Positions 41,601-51,202 are shown, counted from the first letter of the stretch. The stretch: 64,000 bases of DNA from Desertimonas sp963732335 (GCA_963732335.1 CAVSZO010000002.1:1-64000), one strand, 5' to 3'. Notes: generated by a model from the sequence alone, not told the origin. A program made the numbers and translations.

Positions 41601-42055
41601 ACCGTGCCGTCGCCGCGCACGCCGCGCTGCCACTGCTGGAGGATCTCCGGGCGGGTGGTGGCGTAGCGATCGAACAGGTCGGCGATCCGCCTGGCGACGG
41701 CGAACCGTCGGGAGACCGGGCCATCTCCGCTCGCTGCCGTCCAGCCGGGCACGTCGACGACCCCCGCCTCGAGAACGTCGAGCACGGCCCACGTCAGGCG
41801 TTCAACGCTCCACGGATCTTCGGCGTCGTCGAGCCCGATCGCGTCGGCGAAGAAGCGGCCCGGGAACGGCATCTCGATGTTGGCCGCCACGCCGAGGTCG
41901 ACGGCGAGCCGCCTCGTCAACCAGTCGCGCACTCCGGCCGTCGGCACGGCGACAACGAGCGGGTCGAACACGTCCACCTCCGGGTCCGCCAGTCGTTGCA
42001 CCAGCCCGGCGGCGAGCGGACCGAGCTGCGGCCCGTGGTGGACGAACAATGCCAT
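38613..42055 (-). CDS. recC: Exodeoxyribonuclease V gamma subunit
   Basis: The Chi-recognition/scaffold subunit, ~1145 residues. MALFVHHGPQLGPLAAGLVQ, then VVAVPTAGVRDWLTRRLAVD and PFPGRFFADAIGLDDAEDPW are RecC N-terminal features. LFGVSALSRTQLDVLSALST, SIQVHACHGTIRQLEVLRDV, FVADPSLRPDDVLVICPDLD and SDLSLGTENPIAAALATIV follow. After an indel near 40490 it continues AKIVCLLGFDEGSLRRPAID, RHLLLDALLAAEQTLVVTCD and ASLSFDDVMCAAAE. A last indel near 38685 leads to LWGTIAALAKITKVDDRQRA at the stop. It is first in the recC-recB-recD operon. Confidence 0.94.
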
Positions 42056-42172
42056 CGTTGCCTTGATACCAAACCGGTGTCAGCGTTGATCCGTTGTGCC
42101 GCTTCCCGTTCTGGGTGGGATCTGTGCTTGATCCGGCACGATCCCGCCCAGACCTTGTGGTAGTGAGGCCCA
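42056..42172. promoter_or_regulatory. Divergent intergenic region recC / PEP-mutase-like gene
   Basis: 117 bases between divergent starts. On the plus strand TTGATC (42131-42136) lies 20 bases before TTGTGG/TAGTG (about 42156-42164), a weak promoter-like pair. On the minus strand GGTATC near 42065 lies close to the recC start. Nothing stronger is visible. Confidence 0.3.
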
Positions 42173-43006
42173 ATGTCGTCACTCCCCCAACCAGACCTCG
42201 TCGCCGCCGCCGAGCGGGCCACCACCTTCGCTGAGCTGCATCGCCCCGGTTCGCCGCTGCTGATGGCCAACGCCTGGGACGCCGGCAGCGCCAAGATCCT
42301 CACCTATCTCGGCTACGCCGCGCTGGCAACGACGAGCGCCGGCTTCGCCAACTCGCTCGGCCGCCATGACGGAGGTGTGACCCGCGACGAGGCGATCGCC
42401 CACGGCGCCGATCTCGCCGCGACGACCCCGCTTCCGGTGAGCGCCGACTTCGAAAATGGCTTCGCCCACAGACCGGAGCAGGTCGCCGAGAACGTCACCC
42501 TCGCGGCCACGACCGGCCTCGCCGGCTTGTCGATCGAGGACTGGAACCCGGACGAGCAGGTGATCTACGACCTCGGGCTCGCCCGCGATCGGGTTGCCGC
42601 CGCGGCCGAGGCGGCCCACGCCGGCCCCGTCCGCCTCGTGCTCACCGCCCGCGCCGAGAACCACTTCCGTCGTATCGACGACCTCGACGACACGATCGCC
42701 CGGCTGCAGGCGTACCAAGCGGCCGGTGCCGATGTCGTGTTCGCCCCCGGGATCACGACGGCCGAGCAGATCGCCCGAGTCGTCGACGCCCTCGACGTCC
42801 CGGTGAGCGTGCTCGTGTACCCAGGCGTGCCGCCGATCGCCGAACTCGCCGAGATCGGCGTCGCCCGCGTCTCGGTCGGCAGTGGATTCGCCCTCGCCGC
42901 CTACGGCGCACTGGCCGCGGCGGCTCGGGAGCTGGTCGACCAGGGCACGTACGGGTACTGGGAGGTCGCCGCCACGGCGACGAAGTTGCGGGCGGCGTTC
43001 GACTGA
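42173..43006 (+). CDS. Isocitrate lyase / phosphoenolpyruvate mutase superfamily protein
   Basis: 277 intact residues forming a PrpB/PEP-mutase TIM barrel. PLLMANAWDAGSAKILTYLG opens the barrel; ALATTSAGFANSLGRHDGG is the loop after strand 2. PLPVSADFENGFAHRPEQVA holds the Mg-binding D-x-E, and AGLSIEDW the next acidic pair. VLTARAENHFRRIDDLDDTI, YQAAGADVVFAPGITTAEQI and YPGVPPIAELAEIGVARVSV continue the barrel. The lyase K-(K/R)-C-G active loop is missing, so methylisocitrate or isocitrate lyase activity is unlikely. Substrate unknown; the subgroup is usually annotated only to superfamily level. Confidence 0.9.
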   Translation: MSSLPQPDLVAAAERATTFAELHRPGSPLLMANAWDAGSAKILTYLGYAALATTSAGFANSLGRHDGGVTRDEAIAHGADLAATTPLPVSADFENGFAHRPEQVAENVTLAATTGLAGLSIEDWNPDEQVIYDLGLARDRVAAAAEAAHAGPVRLVLTARAENHFRRIDDLDDTIARLQAYQAAGADVVFAPGITTAEQIARVVDALDVPVSVLVYPGVPPIAELAEIGVARVSVGSGFALAAYGALAAAARELVDQGTYGYWEVAATATKLRAAFD

Positions 43007-43079
43007 CGAGCGACCTCCTCACCGCAACACGCGTGCGGCGGTAGCAGGCCGCACCCGGCGACTGGAGTAGAACCGTCGG

Positions 43080-44567
43080 GTGTCTGATGCTCGCACCGCC
43101 GGCGCCGATCCCGATCTCGACGCCGGCGACGTGCGGATGGACAGCGCCGCCGGGCGCTGGGTGCTCACGGCCACCGTCCTCGGCTCAGGGATGGCGATGC
43201 TCGACAGCACGGTCGTCAACCTCGCCCTGCCTCGCATCGGCGAGGACCTCGACGCCTCGTTCAGCCAACTGCAGTGGATCGTCAACGCCTACACGTTGAC
43301 CCTCGCCGCGCTCATCCTTCTCGGCGGCTCGCTCGGCGATCGGATGGGGCGGCGCCGCATCTTCGTCATCGGTGCGGCATGGTTCACCGTGGCGTCGGTG
43401 CTGTGCGCCGTGGCGCCGACCTCCGAGATGTTGATCGGCGCCCGAGCCTTACAGGGAGTCGGCGGCGCCCTGCTCACCCCGGGCAGCCTGGCGATCATCC
43501 AGTCCTCGTTCGCCTCGGCGGACCGCCCGCGGGCGATCGGGGCGTGGTCGGGCCTCGGCGGCGTCGCCGCCGGTATCGGCCCGTTCCTCGGCGGCTGGCT
43601 CGTCGATGCCGCAACGTGGCGATCCATCTTCCTCATCAACGTGCCCCTCGGCATCGCCGTCGTCATGATCGCCGCCCGCCACGTGCCGGAGAGCCGGGAC
43701 ATGACCAGCACGGGGCGGCTCGACGTCCCCGGTGCCGTGCTCGGCGCCGCCGCCCTCGCAGCCATCACGTATGGCCTGACGGCACAGGAGTGGCTGATCT
43801 GCGCGATCGGGGCGGTGATCGCCGTCGCCTTCGTCCTGTTCGAGATGCGCAGCCGGGCGCCGATGGTGCCGATGAGCATCTTCCGGTCCGCTCAGTTCAG
43901 CGCCACCAACGTGGTGACGTTCCTGCTCTACGGCGCCTTCGCCGCTGCCCTGTTCCTCCTCGGTCTCGTCCTGCAGGGTCCGCTCGACTACTCACCGCTG
44001 GAGGCCGGGGCGGCCACCGTGCCGCTGACGATCATGATGCTGCTGTTCTCGGCGCGGGCCGGGGCAATCGCCCAGCGCATCGGGCCGCGAATCCCGATGA
44101 CGGTCGGACCGCTGCTGTGCGCCGCCGGGTTTGCCCTGCTGACCCGGGTCGAGCCCGGCGTCAGTTACGTGTCCGGCGTGTTGCCGGGCATGCTCGTGTT
44201 CGCCACCGGGCTGACGCTGACGGTGGCGCCACTGACGACGACCGCGCTGAGCTCCGTGGCGGCCCATCTCGCCGGTGTGGCGTCCGGTGTCAACAACGCC
44301 GTGGCGCGGACCGGCAGCCTCGTCTTCGTGGCGGCGATCCCCGTCGTCGCCGGGTTCACCGCCGGCGCGGCGGTCGACGACGCCACGCTGCTCGACGGCT
44401 ACGGCAAGGTGCTGTGGGCAAGCGCCGGTGTCGCCGTCGCCGCGGGGATCGTGTCGGCGGTGTGGGTCCGCCGGATCGAACCTGAGATCGCACCGACCGA
44501 GCCGTCACCGTTCTGCTGCCCGGTGTCGAGTCCGCCCGTCTCCGTGAGTGCTGCAGCTGCCGACTGA
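43080..44567 (+). CDS. MFS drug exporter, DHA2 (EmrB/QacA) family, 14 membrane segments
   Basis: 495 intact residues. VLGSGMAMLDSTVVNLALPR holds the D(1)-T/S-V-N-A-L-P motif of DHA2 transporters. QWIVNAYTLTLAALILLGGS is typical, LGDRMGRRRIFVIG is motif A, and ARALQGVGGALLTPGSLAII follows. GLGGVAAGIGPFLGGWLVDA is antiporter motif C and SIFLINVPLGIAVVMIAARH follows. Twelve to fourteen hydrophobic segments follow to GVAVAAGIVSAVWVRRI. GTG 43080 is the start. The likely role is proton-driven export of toxic amphiphiles; natural substrate unknown. No regulator gene is adjacent. Confidence 0.93.
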   Translation: MSDARTAGADPDLDAGDVRMDSAAGRWVLTATVLGSGMAMLDSTVVNLALPRIGEDLDASFSQLQWIVNAYTLTLAALILLGGSLGDRMGRRRIFVIGAAWFTVASVLCAVAPTSEMLIGARALQGVGGALLTPGSLAIIQSSFASADRPRAIGAWSGLGGVAAGIGPFLGGWLVDAATWRSIFLINVPLGIAVVMIAARHVPESRDMTSTGRLDVPGAVLGAAALAAITYGLTAQEWLICAIGAVIAVAFVLFEMRSRAPMVPMSIFRSAQFSATNVVTFLLYGAFAAALFLLGLVLQGPLDYSPLEAGAATVPLTIMMLLFSARAGAIAQRIGPRIPMTVGPLLCAAGFALLTRVEPGVSYVSGVLPGMLVFATGLTLTVAPLTTTALSSVAAHLAGVASGVNNAVARTGSLVFVAAIPVVAGFTAGAAVDDATLLDGYGKVLWASAGVAVAAGIVSAVWVRRIEPEIAPTEPSPFCCPVSSPPVSVSAAAAD

Positions 44568-44598
44568 CCGGTGGCGTCGAATCGCCGGCAATGAGCTT

Positions 44599-44643
44599 CT
44601 CTGAAGCGCATCGCACCGATCCGGTGCCCAGCGCTTCACAGAG
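44599..44643. terminator. Hairpin downstream of the MFS gene
   Basis: Outer arms CTCTGAAGCGC (44599-44609) and 44631-44643 pair with a 2-base bulge. The inner GCACCG (44613-44618) pairs with CGGTGC (44622-44627) around a 3-base loop. It starts 32 bases after the MFS stop and ends 30 bases before the thioesterase ATG. It shares the core and two-step build of the inverted repeat at 30178-30228. Confidence 0.6.
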
Positions 44644-44673
44644 GCGGCGAACGACGTCGGCCACACTGGACCG

Positions 44674-45097
44674 ATGCGCATCAGCGTCGAACCCTCCACC
44701 GATCCGGCCGACTACCTGTTCCGCCACCGCATCCGCGTGCGCTTCGCCGAGACCGACGCGATGCAGATCGTCCACCACGGCCGCTACCTCCCCTATCTCG
44801 AGGAGGGCCGCGTCGCCTACCTGCGCCACATCGGCCACCCCTACACCGAGTGGCGCGAGCAAGGCACCGACTCCGCCGTCCTCGAGGCCTACGTGCGCTA
44901 CATCAAGCCGCTGCGCTTCGACGACGAGTTCGACGTCCACATCACCCTCGCCGACGTCACCCGTACGACGTTCCAGATGTCTTACCTGTTGACGCGAGGA
45001 CACCGACGTGTGCGCGACCGCGGTGACAGCGCACGGCCTGCTCAACGCCGCCGGCCGCCCGATCCGCCTGCCGGCGTGGCTGGTCGAGCTGGCCTGA
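44674..45097 (+). CDS. Acyl-CoA thioesterase, 4-hydroxybenzoyl-CoA thioesterase/YbgC type
   Basis: A hot-dog fold protein of ~140 residues. RIRVRFAETDAMQIVHHGRY holds the catalytic Asp of the 4HBT class. LPYLEEGRVAYLRHIGHPYT, VLEAYVRYIKPLRFDDEFDV and THFQMSYLL-like text complete the fold. One indel near 44998 shifts the last strand to DVCATAVTAHGLLNAAGRPI and RLPAWLVELA, ending at 45097; without it the frame would run into the next gene. It hydrolyses acyl-CoA thioesters; substrate not predictable. Confidence 0.88.
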
Positions 45098-45141
45098 CCT
45101 TCTCCGAGGACACCGCCACCGCTCGGCGACCACCTGGGACC

Positions 45142-46382
45142 ATGACACCCTTCATCTACGATGAACACATGTTCGACCTGGGTCTGGCGGAGTTCGAAGC
45201 GCTGGACACGGCGCTCGACGCGCTCGTCGACGTCGATCCGGTGGCGCTGAGCGACGGTCAGGTGCACCGCACCCTGATGGAACTGATTCGCCAGCAATCG
45301 AGGCTGGCGGCCGTGACGCTGGGCTTCGCATCGTCGTGGGACACACGCCGCACCTGGGCGCAGAATGGGTCCAAGTCCGCCGAGGCTCGCTTGGTTCGCG
45401 AGGCCAAGGTGCGCCGAGCGACTGCCAATCAAGCGCTGAAGCGGGCCACGGCGCTGGCCTCGATGCCGCACACGGCTGCTGCGCTGCGCGAGGGGTCGAT
45501 CACGGTTGATCACGTCGACTTGTTGATGATCGCCAACGCCAAGGGAAGATGGCGTTCCGTGCGTTTCGCCATCGACGAGGAGACACTCGTCGGCTACTGC
45601 AAGCGGATGTCGATGTACGACGCTGATCGTGAGATCCGGTACTGGTGCAACCGTGTCGACGCCGAGCTGGGCGACGACGGCCCCGAGCCCACGTACCGCG
45701 ACCGCGAGGCAACCACCGGCCGCGGCATCGACAACGAAGTGCATCTGCGGGCCATCCTCGACCCGGTCGGTGGCGGTGAGTTCCTCGAAGCGCTCGACCG
45801 CATCGAGAACGAGCTGTACCTCGACGACAAGCGCACTGGCAACGTGCGCACCGACAAGCAGCGCCGTGCCGACGCCCTCGTCGAGATGGCTCGCCGAGCA
45901 ATGGCCGCGCCCCCGACGCCAAGCAACCGCGGCCGTTGATCTCAGTGGTGATGGGTGACTGGTCGTTCCGCCGGCTCTGCGAGCTCAGCGACGGAGCGAT
46001 CATCACACCGAACGCACTGGTTCCGTACGTCACGACTGCCGACGTCGAAGCCGTCCTGTTCGACGGACCGCTGCACGGAGTCGGCGTCTCCTGCAAACGC
46101 AGCTTCACCGGCGCCGTGCGCCGCATCATCGAGCTCCGCGACCGCCACTGCCAACACCCGTCGGGATGCGACGTGCCGATGTCCAAGTGCGACGTCGACC
46201 ATGTCACCCCGTACCGGGTTTGCGGGATCACGCGACAAGAAGACGGAAGGCTGGAATGCCCTGGTCACAACCGCGACAGCGCGCTCCACGACCTCGGACC
46301 CGACAACGACACGATCAACGACGACGACCCGCTCGTCCTCCTCGCCCGCCGCCGACTCGACGACCTGATCCGACGAACGTAA
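45142..46382 (+). CDS. DUF222 domain / HNH endonuclease-like protein
   Basis: An N-terminal DUF222 helical region (LSDGQVHRTLMELIRQQSRL, LVREAKVRRATANQALKRAT, ALREGSITVDHVDLLMIANA) and a C-terminal HNH finger (RDRHCQHPSGCDVPMSKCDV, then DHVTPYRVCGIT, then ECPGHNRDSALHDL). The D-H-V and C-x-x-H-N-R residues form the beta-beta-alpha metal site. An indel near 45918 joins the halves (AAPPDAKQPRPLISVVMGDW). Such genes are abundant in actinobacteria, often many per genome, and are often linked to mobile DNA. ATG 45142 is taken; ATG 45169 is an alternative. Sequence-specific cleavage is unproven. Confidence 0.87.
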
Positions 46383-46617
46383 GCCTCGCCGATCGCGAGT
46401 GACGTCCACAACGACAGATCATCAGAGCCAGCGCCGACGCAATGGCGCGGCCGACCGGGACAGACCCACCCCCAACTAACGTCACGACCACCGACTCCTT
46501 GAGGATCTGCATCGACCCGACATGGCCGACGATGCCGTAGTTGACACACCGTCGCTCGACGAGTGTGGGGTCTCGACAGGTGCAATGGCGCGCCCGCTGG
46601 TTCCACTGCAAGCCTGG
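46383..46617 (+). promoter_or_regulatory. Intergenic region before the second glycan locus
   Basis: 235 bases, visibly less GC-rich than the preceding genes. TTGACA at 46541-46546 is a consensus -35 box, but the -10 position 17 bases on (near 46564) reads TGTGGG. No clear dyad. The boundary of the different base composition starts here. Confidence 0.35.
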
Positions 46618-48355
46618 GTGACGGCTTCGAGGATCGAGAAGAGCACTCTGGTGCGTACCGATTCTCGGCCTGGTGGTGCTGGCCTACCGGTTCCGCTGGA
46701 CGTTCGACGACGGATTCATCTACTTCCGCTCGGTCGATCAGATCCTGGCTGGAAATGGTCCCGTCTTCAACGCAGGCGAACGAGTCGAGTCGTTCACCAG
46801 CCCGCTCTGGCTGGCCACTCTTACACTAGGCGACATCGTCAGCCCGTTGCGGCTCGAGTACACGGCCTTGTGGTTGTCGATCGGCTGCACGGTCCTCGGC
46901 CTGGCCCTGGCAACCCGGGCATCCGCTCGGCTGTCTCGTCGGGACCAGGAACGTGGCATCCGCGTCCCGCTGGGACTTCTCGTTCTTGTCGCACTCTGGC
47001 CCACCTGGGTATGGGCAACAAGCGGCATGGAGGTAGGACTCACCTATCTCTGGATCGGCGGGTGCTTCCTCGTGCTGGCGAAGTGGGCGACAGAAGACCG
47101 CACCAAGACAGCCAAACTCGGCTGGCCGGTGCTCGTTCTCCTCGGGCTCGGGTGGCTCGTCCGTCCTGAGCTGCTCGTGGCGAGCACCCTCTTCGTCGGC
47201 CTGGCGGTGACCGTGTCGCCACTTCGAGGCCGACACCGAGTTCAGTCGGTTCTCGTCGCTGCGGCAGTTCCCGTGCTGTATCAGATCTTCCGAATGGGCT
47301 ACTACGGCGTGATGGTGGCCACGCCAGCGATCGCCAAGGAAGGATCGCGGTCTGCGTCCCGGGATACGGGTGGTCGTACCTAACGAACTTCGTTGGACCG
47401 TACCTGCTCGATCGTTCCTCTACTTGCGCTCGTCTTTGCCATCGGCGGACCGATGGTGCGCAACCTGTTGGCGCGTGAGGAGCACCGTGTTCTCGCCGTC
47501 ATGGCCGTGGTGTCGGGCAGCGGCGTTGCGATGGGTAGCTATGTGGTGCTTGTGGGAGGCGACTATGTCCACGCTCGGCTCCTCATGCCTGCACTGTTCG
47601 CGTTCCTCGCGCCGCTGTTCGTCGTCGCCGCCACTGCGCGCTACTTGGAAGGAATTGTCGTGACGGTGGCCTGGTCGTTGCTCTGCGCATTCGTGCTCCG
47701 AGCTGATGGGCCGTCGTCATCCTTCACGCTCGGGCACTTCGGTCGCAACCTCACCACGGAGGATCGCGGATTTGCTCAACGAGGATTGAACCAGCCGTGG
47801 ATCGACGGCCCAGGTCTGTATCTCGGGTCGACCTTCACGGCGGAAGGCTGGGCGACTGGGATCGCTCTGGCCGACTCCGAGGACTTCGTAGTTGCTACCC
47901 GTGCTATCGGAGCGATGGGGTATGCGCTCGGTCCAGACGCACTCATCGTGGACCTCCATGGACTCGCTGATCCATTGACCGCCCATCAACGGCTCGAGTT
48001 TCGCGCGCTTCCAGGCCATGAGAAGCTCGCCGCTGCGCCTTGGCTGGTCGCCGCGCTCGCGAACGAGCCGGGCGAAGTCGCGTCGAATGAGCTTTCGATC
48101 GGAGCGGACTTCTGGTCCGAGCCGGAGCCTCTTGACTTCCTCGACCAGGTGGCTTGGGCGCGGGCGGCTTTGGAGTGCAAACCAATTGACCGACTTCGAG
48201 ACGCCTCAACGGAGCCCCTTACGGCGACCAGATTCGTTTCGAATCTCTGGTGGTCGGTCCCGAACACGGCTCTCCGACTGGACCGGGATCCGCAACAGGC
48301 ATTCGACGAACACTGCCGCGGACGCCATCCCGAGTGCGGTCACGGCATTCCGTAG
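46618..48355 (+). CDS. GT-C type membrane glycosyltransferase, AftB-like (frameshifted assembly)
   Basis: A polytopic protein of ~575 residues. ILGLVVLAYRFRWTFDDGFI contains the first helix and the DDGFIYFRSVDQILAGNGPV loop, where the DD pair is the GT-C catalytic/metal site. GERVESFTSPLWLATLTLGD, LEYTALWLSIGCTVLGLALA and WVWATSGMEVGLTYLWIGGC are typical of AftB-type arabinofuranosyltransferases. The soluble C-terminus has GYALGPDALIVDLHGLADPL and LPGHEKLAAAPWLVAAL, also AftB-like. These enzymes use decaprenyl-phospho-sugars outside the membrane. Indels lie near 47355 and 47415, and one near 46640 hides the true start. Donor identity is inference. Confidence 0.75.
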
Positions 48356-48911
48356 TGGCGCCGCCCTCACAAGCCAGCTACCGCAGGATGCAACCTCCGA
48401 AGACCTCGTCGTGATCGACGACTGCGCCGCGGTGTTCGTCAGGGTTGACGACCGGGAAGCCGAGTGGCGAGCATTCGACGGCGCTACCTTCGCGGCGACC
48501 GTGCGCTTCGACCCCAGGGATCGTGTCCCTCGGCTCGCTCCTCTGTGGGTTTTGAGCCCCATCGGCACGAGCAAGGCCGTGGTCCTCGTGGAGACCGACG
48601 GTCACGGCAACTATCGAATCCGGCTCGACATTGATTGGTTCTTGCCGATCATGCAGACCTGGACTCGGATCCCTGAGAGTGGTGATGTCCGCGTGGCGCT
48701 GACCCCCGACATCCCGAGCCAGAGGTGGGAACTGGCCGTGGAGTGGTTCAAGCTGAGCGATCTGACGATGCTCTCCGTGGATAGTGGCCGTACGGAGGCC
48801 ACCATGCCGGCCATCGCCAAACCAAATGCGGCTGCCGGGACGATCACTGTTGGGTACGCACGACCCGAAACGTCGGAGACGTGTCGGTCGATCCTCGAGC
48901 ACTCCCAATAG
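48356..48911 (+). pseudogene. Orphan C-terminal domain, remnant of the membrane-protein family at 52.8-57.1 kb
   Basis: An open frame with no start codon near its natural beginning (it opens inside the 3' end of the preceding gene in another frame). Its 185 residues align along their full length with the extracytoplasmic C-terminal domains of the two tandem proteins downstream: EDLVVIDDCAAVFVRVDDRE against DRLVIIGDCQALYLATGDQY and DELAVVGDCDALYFGTGEIH. SKAVVLVETDGHGNYRIRLD matches RNLSLEIDEDGRVRFRVGES. The membrane part is absent, so this is most likely a relic of a third paralogue, truncated by recombination. A separately secreted domain is less likely, since no signal peptide is visible. 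Confidence 0.65.
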
Positions 48912-48931
48912 AGACGAGCGGGCGGTTCAGC

Positions 48932-50317
48932 GTGATTCTGATCGGACCAGCGGATGTCCTCCTCGATCGACGATGGGAACGAACGCGCCTCGACAGTGTC
49001 CGATCTTGGTGGACCGTTAGAACCGCGGTCGCGGCGGTCCTGCTCGCGGGCCTATCGCAGGGGCCGTACATCTCACTCTGGCGTTGGGTCGCGAACTTGC
49101 CGTTGTCGACGGACACTTGGCCCTACGTGCTCACGATCTGGGTCCCGGCGTCCGTCGGAGCCGGTTGGTTCGTTGCCGATGTCGGGAAGCACTTGCTCGA
49201 CAGGTCGGCTCGTGCATTTCAGCCCCTTGTGCGGGGTCTCGCAATTCCAATGATCCTCTTGGTCTGGGCCGTTGCGTCGGCGTGGTGGACAACCTCGCCG
49301 TCGATCACGCCCAAGCAAGTGGTCCTCGCTGGTTTCGTCGTCGCGTCAGCGGCTTGGTTCGGACTCGCCCTTTCGTTTCCGCAGCAGGTTGGCGCCGTCC
49401 TCCTATCGATGCAGGCACTCACCATCGGCTCCCTCGTGGCCGTGATCGTGGCTCCGTCGGCCCGATTCTCGGAGTACATCGGCGACCGCTCGTGGATTGG
49501 TCTGTTCGGCAACCCCAACTTGCTCGGCCCGGTCGCGACCGCAGCTCTGTTGGGCGTTGTCGGAGCATGGCCGCTCGTCAGCTGGCAGTGGCGCCGTCTC
49601 CTCGGAGTTCTAGTCGTGCTCGACCTTGTCGTCGCCGTCAAGGCCACGAGCGTGACGGCGTGGCTCTCCCTTATCGTCGGTAGCGGAGCGATCGCCGCGG
49701 CGACCGTCGTTCGGCAACACAACGCCGCTCGGGTGTCGACACGTCGATCGATGGTCATTGGGTTCGGCGTGGCGGTCACGGCGATTCTCGCGGTCGGGGC
49801 ACTGATGCCACTGGTCGCTCGGGCAGTCGGCAAGGATGCGACCTTCGGTGGACGCCGAGTGGTCTGGAGTTATGTACTCAGCGTCCTCGACGGCCGCTGG
49901 ATGAACGGGTTCGGATTTGCGGCCTTCTGGGACGATCCGGTGAACCAGCAGAGCTACATGGCGTACTCAAGTCTGGACTGGGTCGCTAGTTCTCACAGCA
50001 CGTTCGTCGACACACTGCTCTGGCTCGGCGTAGTTGGGCTCGCCTTGCTCGTCGCCGAGGTCCTCATCGGACTCGGCCGCCTATGGTGGTACGCGATCAC
50101 CCGTGGTGGGTGGGAGTGCACGTGGTGGTGCGGGGTCGGCGCCTTCGCTTTGGTCGAGAATCTTGCCGAGTCGATGTGGCTGCTCCAATCTCCCTTCTGG
50201 TTGTTGCTCCTGGCGTCGAGTTTCGTGGCAGTCAAACTGCGCGCCGATCTGCCACCACTAGCGCCACCGAGGGATGCTCGAAGCGGTGGCTCGCGAACTG
50301 CGACTCAGATGTCGTGA
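48932..50317 (+). CDS. O-antigen ligase / polymerase-like polytopic membrane protein
   Basis: About 460 residues with some 11-12 hydrophobic segments (AAVLLAGLSQGPYISLW, IPMILLVWAVASAWWTT, GFVVASAAWFGLAL). The PF04932-like core reads YIGDRSWIGLFGNPNLLGPV, then TSVTAWLSLIVGSGAIAAAT, GGRRVVWSYVLSVLDGRWMN and GFGFAAFWDD. A long periplasmic loop with Ser/His follows (SLDWVASSHSTFVDTLLWLG). The G-N-PN-xxG motif and the H-(S/N)-x-(F/Y)-x-(D/E) motif are typical of WaaL/Wzy proteins. It would join or polymerise glycan chains outside the membrane. The start could be GTG 48932 or an earlier in-frame GTG at 48881. Confidence 0.82.
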   Translation: MILIGPADVLLDRRWERTRLDSVRSWWTVRTAVAAVLLAGLSQGPYISLWRWVANLPLSTDTWPYVLTIWVPASVGAGWFVADVGKHLLDRSARAFQPLVRGLAIPMILLVWAVASAWWTTSPSITPKQVVLAGFVVASAAWFGLALSFPQQVGAVLLSMQALTIGSLVAVIVAPSARFSEYIGDRSWIGLFGNPNLLGPVATAALLGVVGAWPLVSWQWRRLLGVLVVLDLVVAVKATSVTAWLSLIVGSGAIAAATVVRQHNAARVSTRRSMVIGFGVAVTAILAVGALMPLVARAVGKDATFGGRRVVWSYVLSVLDGRWMNGFGFAAFWDDPVNQQSYMAYSSLDWVASSHSTFVDTLLWLGVVGLALLVAEVLIGLGRLWWYAITRGGWECTWWCGVGAFALVENLAESMWLLQSPFWLLLLASSFVAVKLRADLPPLAPPRDARSGGSRTATQMS

Positions 50318-50335
50318 CCGCCTCCGTTCGTCGGC

Positions 50336-51202
50336 TCAATCGGACCCACGCATTCGTTGAACCGTGCGATACGTCCGTCGCATCGCTCCATTCGCCGCTC
50401 GATCCGTGAGTCCGAAGCGAGTCTTGGCTGCGTCATACGCCCTCAGCGCATGCCGATCCATCCAGATCACTAGACGCTTCAATCCGTCTCCCGGACGCGG
50501 CCGATAGTACGTCGAGCGTCGACGGGTCCTGGGCTCGTGGGTGAAGTAGTACAGAGCGAGTGACCGACGAGCGGCTGCGTCGGGACAACACAATCGCTCG
50601 GGGTGCCCGTGATATGCGTCGTCTGATGTGGTGAAGATCACCATCCGGTTGCCCAGCGGCTCAATCGAACGTATGCAACGAGTGACCGAGGAATCCCAGA
50701 GCTCGAGTGATCCACCCCACTCCACTTTCCACGACGGGTTGAGATAGAGAAGAACATTTACCCTGCGTCGCCAGGAGCGCATGCGGTGATTCGTCGTGAA
50801 GTCGGCGTGAACATTGAGGTATCCGCCCCTCAGCGTCTGGTGAAGGCCTCCGCCGTCCATGCCTGTGTCGGCGATGAGACCGTCGAATCCCGTCAGCGTG
50901 CCGAGCAGCTCGACAAACTCATCGCTCCAGAGGGCGTTGGCAATCTGCTGCAGCGATTGACCCCACGTTCGTACTTGCGAGTTCCCGTACTTCCTCTCGT
51001 TGACGTGCAGGTACCCAATCCACGCTGGATCGTCAGCGGCCGGAAACTCTGCAACTGCTTCGTTAAACACTTCGGTCGGCAGAACGTCATCGAGCACGAG
51101 GTGCGGAAACGGCTCGGCCGCGGCGTACTGAAGGCTCAGGCGGTCCGCTTCATCACGCAATCGATCGAACCCGGTGAGGTCGATGTAATGGCGCTTAGTC
51201 AT
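50336..51202 (-). CDS. 2-oxoglutarate/Fe(II)-dependent oxygenase, prolyl-4-hydroxylase-like
   Basis: 288 intact residues. FPHLVLDDVLPTEVFNEAVA opens the fold. GGYLNVHADFTTNHRMRSWR holds the first metal His and Asp (HxD). RVNVLLYLNPSWKVEWGGSL and ELWDSSVTRCIRSIEPLGNR are the central strands. AYHGHPERL holds the distal His, and RRSLALYYFTHEPRTRRR holds the Arg that binds 2-oxoglutarate. The set is complete, so the enzyme should be active. In polysaccharide loci such enzymes may hydroxylate sugar, lipid or protein targets; the substrate is unknown. ATG 51202 is chosen because MTKRHYIDLTGFDRLRD is a natural start. It is divergent from the GT2-methyltransferase gene. Confidence 0.88.
   Translation of the reverse strand: MTKRHYIDLTGFDRLRDEADRLSLQYAAAEPFPHLVLDDVLPTEVFNEAVAEFPAADDPAWIGYLHVNERKYGNSQVRTWGQSLQQIANALWSDEFVELLGTLTGFDGLIADTGMDGGGLHQTLRGGYLNVHADFTTNHRMRSWRRRVNVLLYLNPSWKVEWGGSLELWDSSVTRCIRSIEPLGNRMVIFTTSDDAYHGHPERLCCPDAAARRSLALYYFTHEPRTRRRSTYYRPRPGDGLKRLVIWMDRHALRAYDAAKTRFGLTDRAANGAMRRTYRTVQRMRGSD

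Noticed and set aside
42056..42172. tRNA or small RNA gene
   Set aside because: No cloverleaf, T-loop or CCA-end pattern; I found no tRNA candidate in any gap of the window.
48018..48355. N-terminal extension of the orphan domain frame
   Set aside because: It overlaps the conserved end of the AftB-like gene in another frame and is Arg/Ser-rich without motifs.
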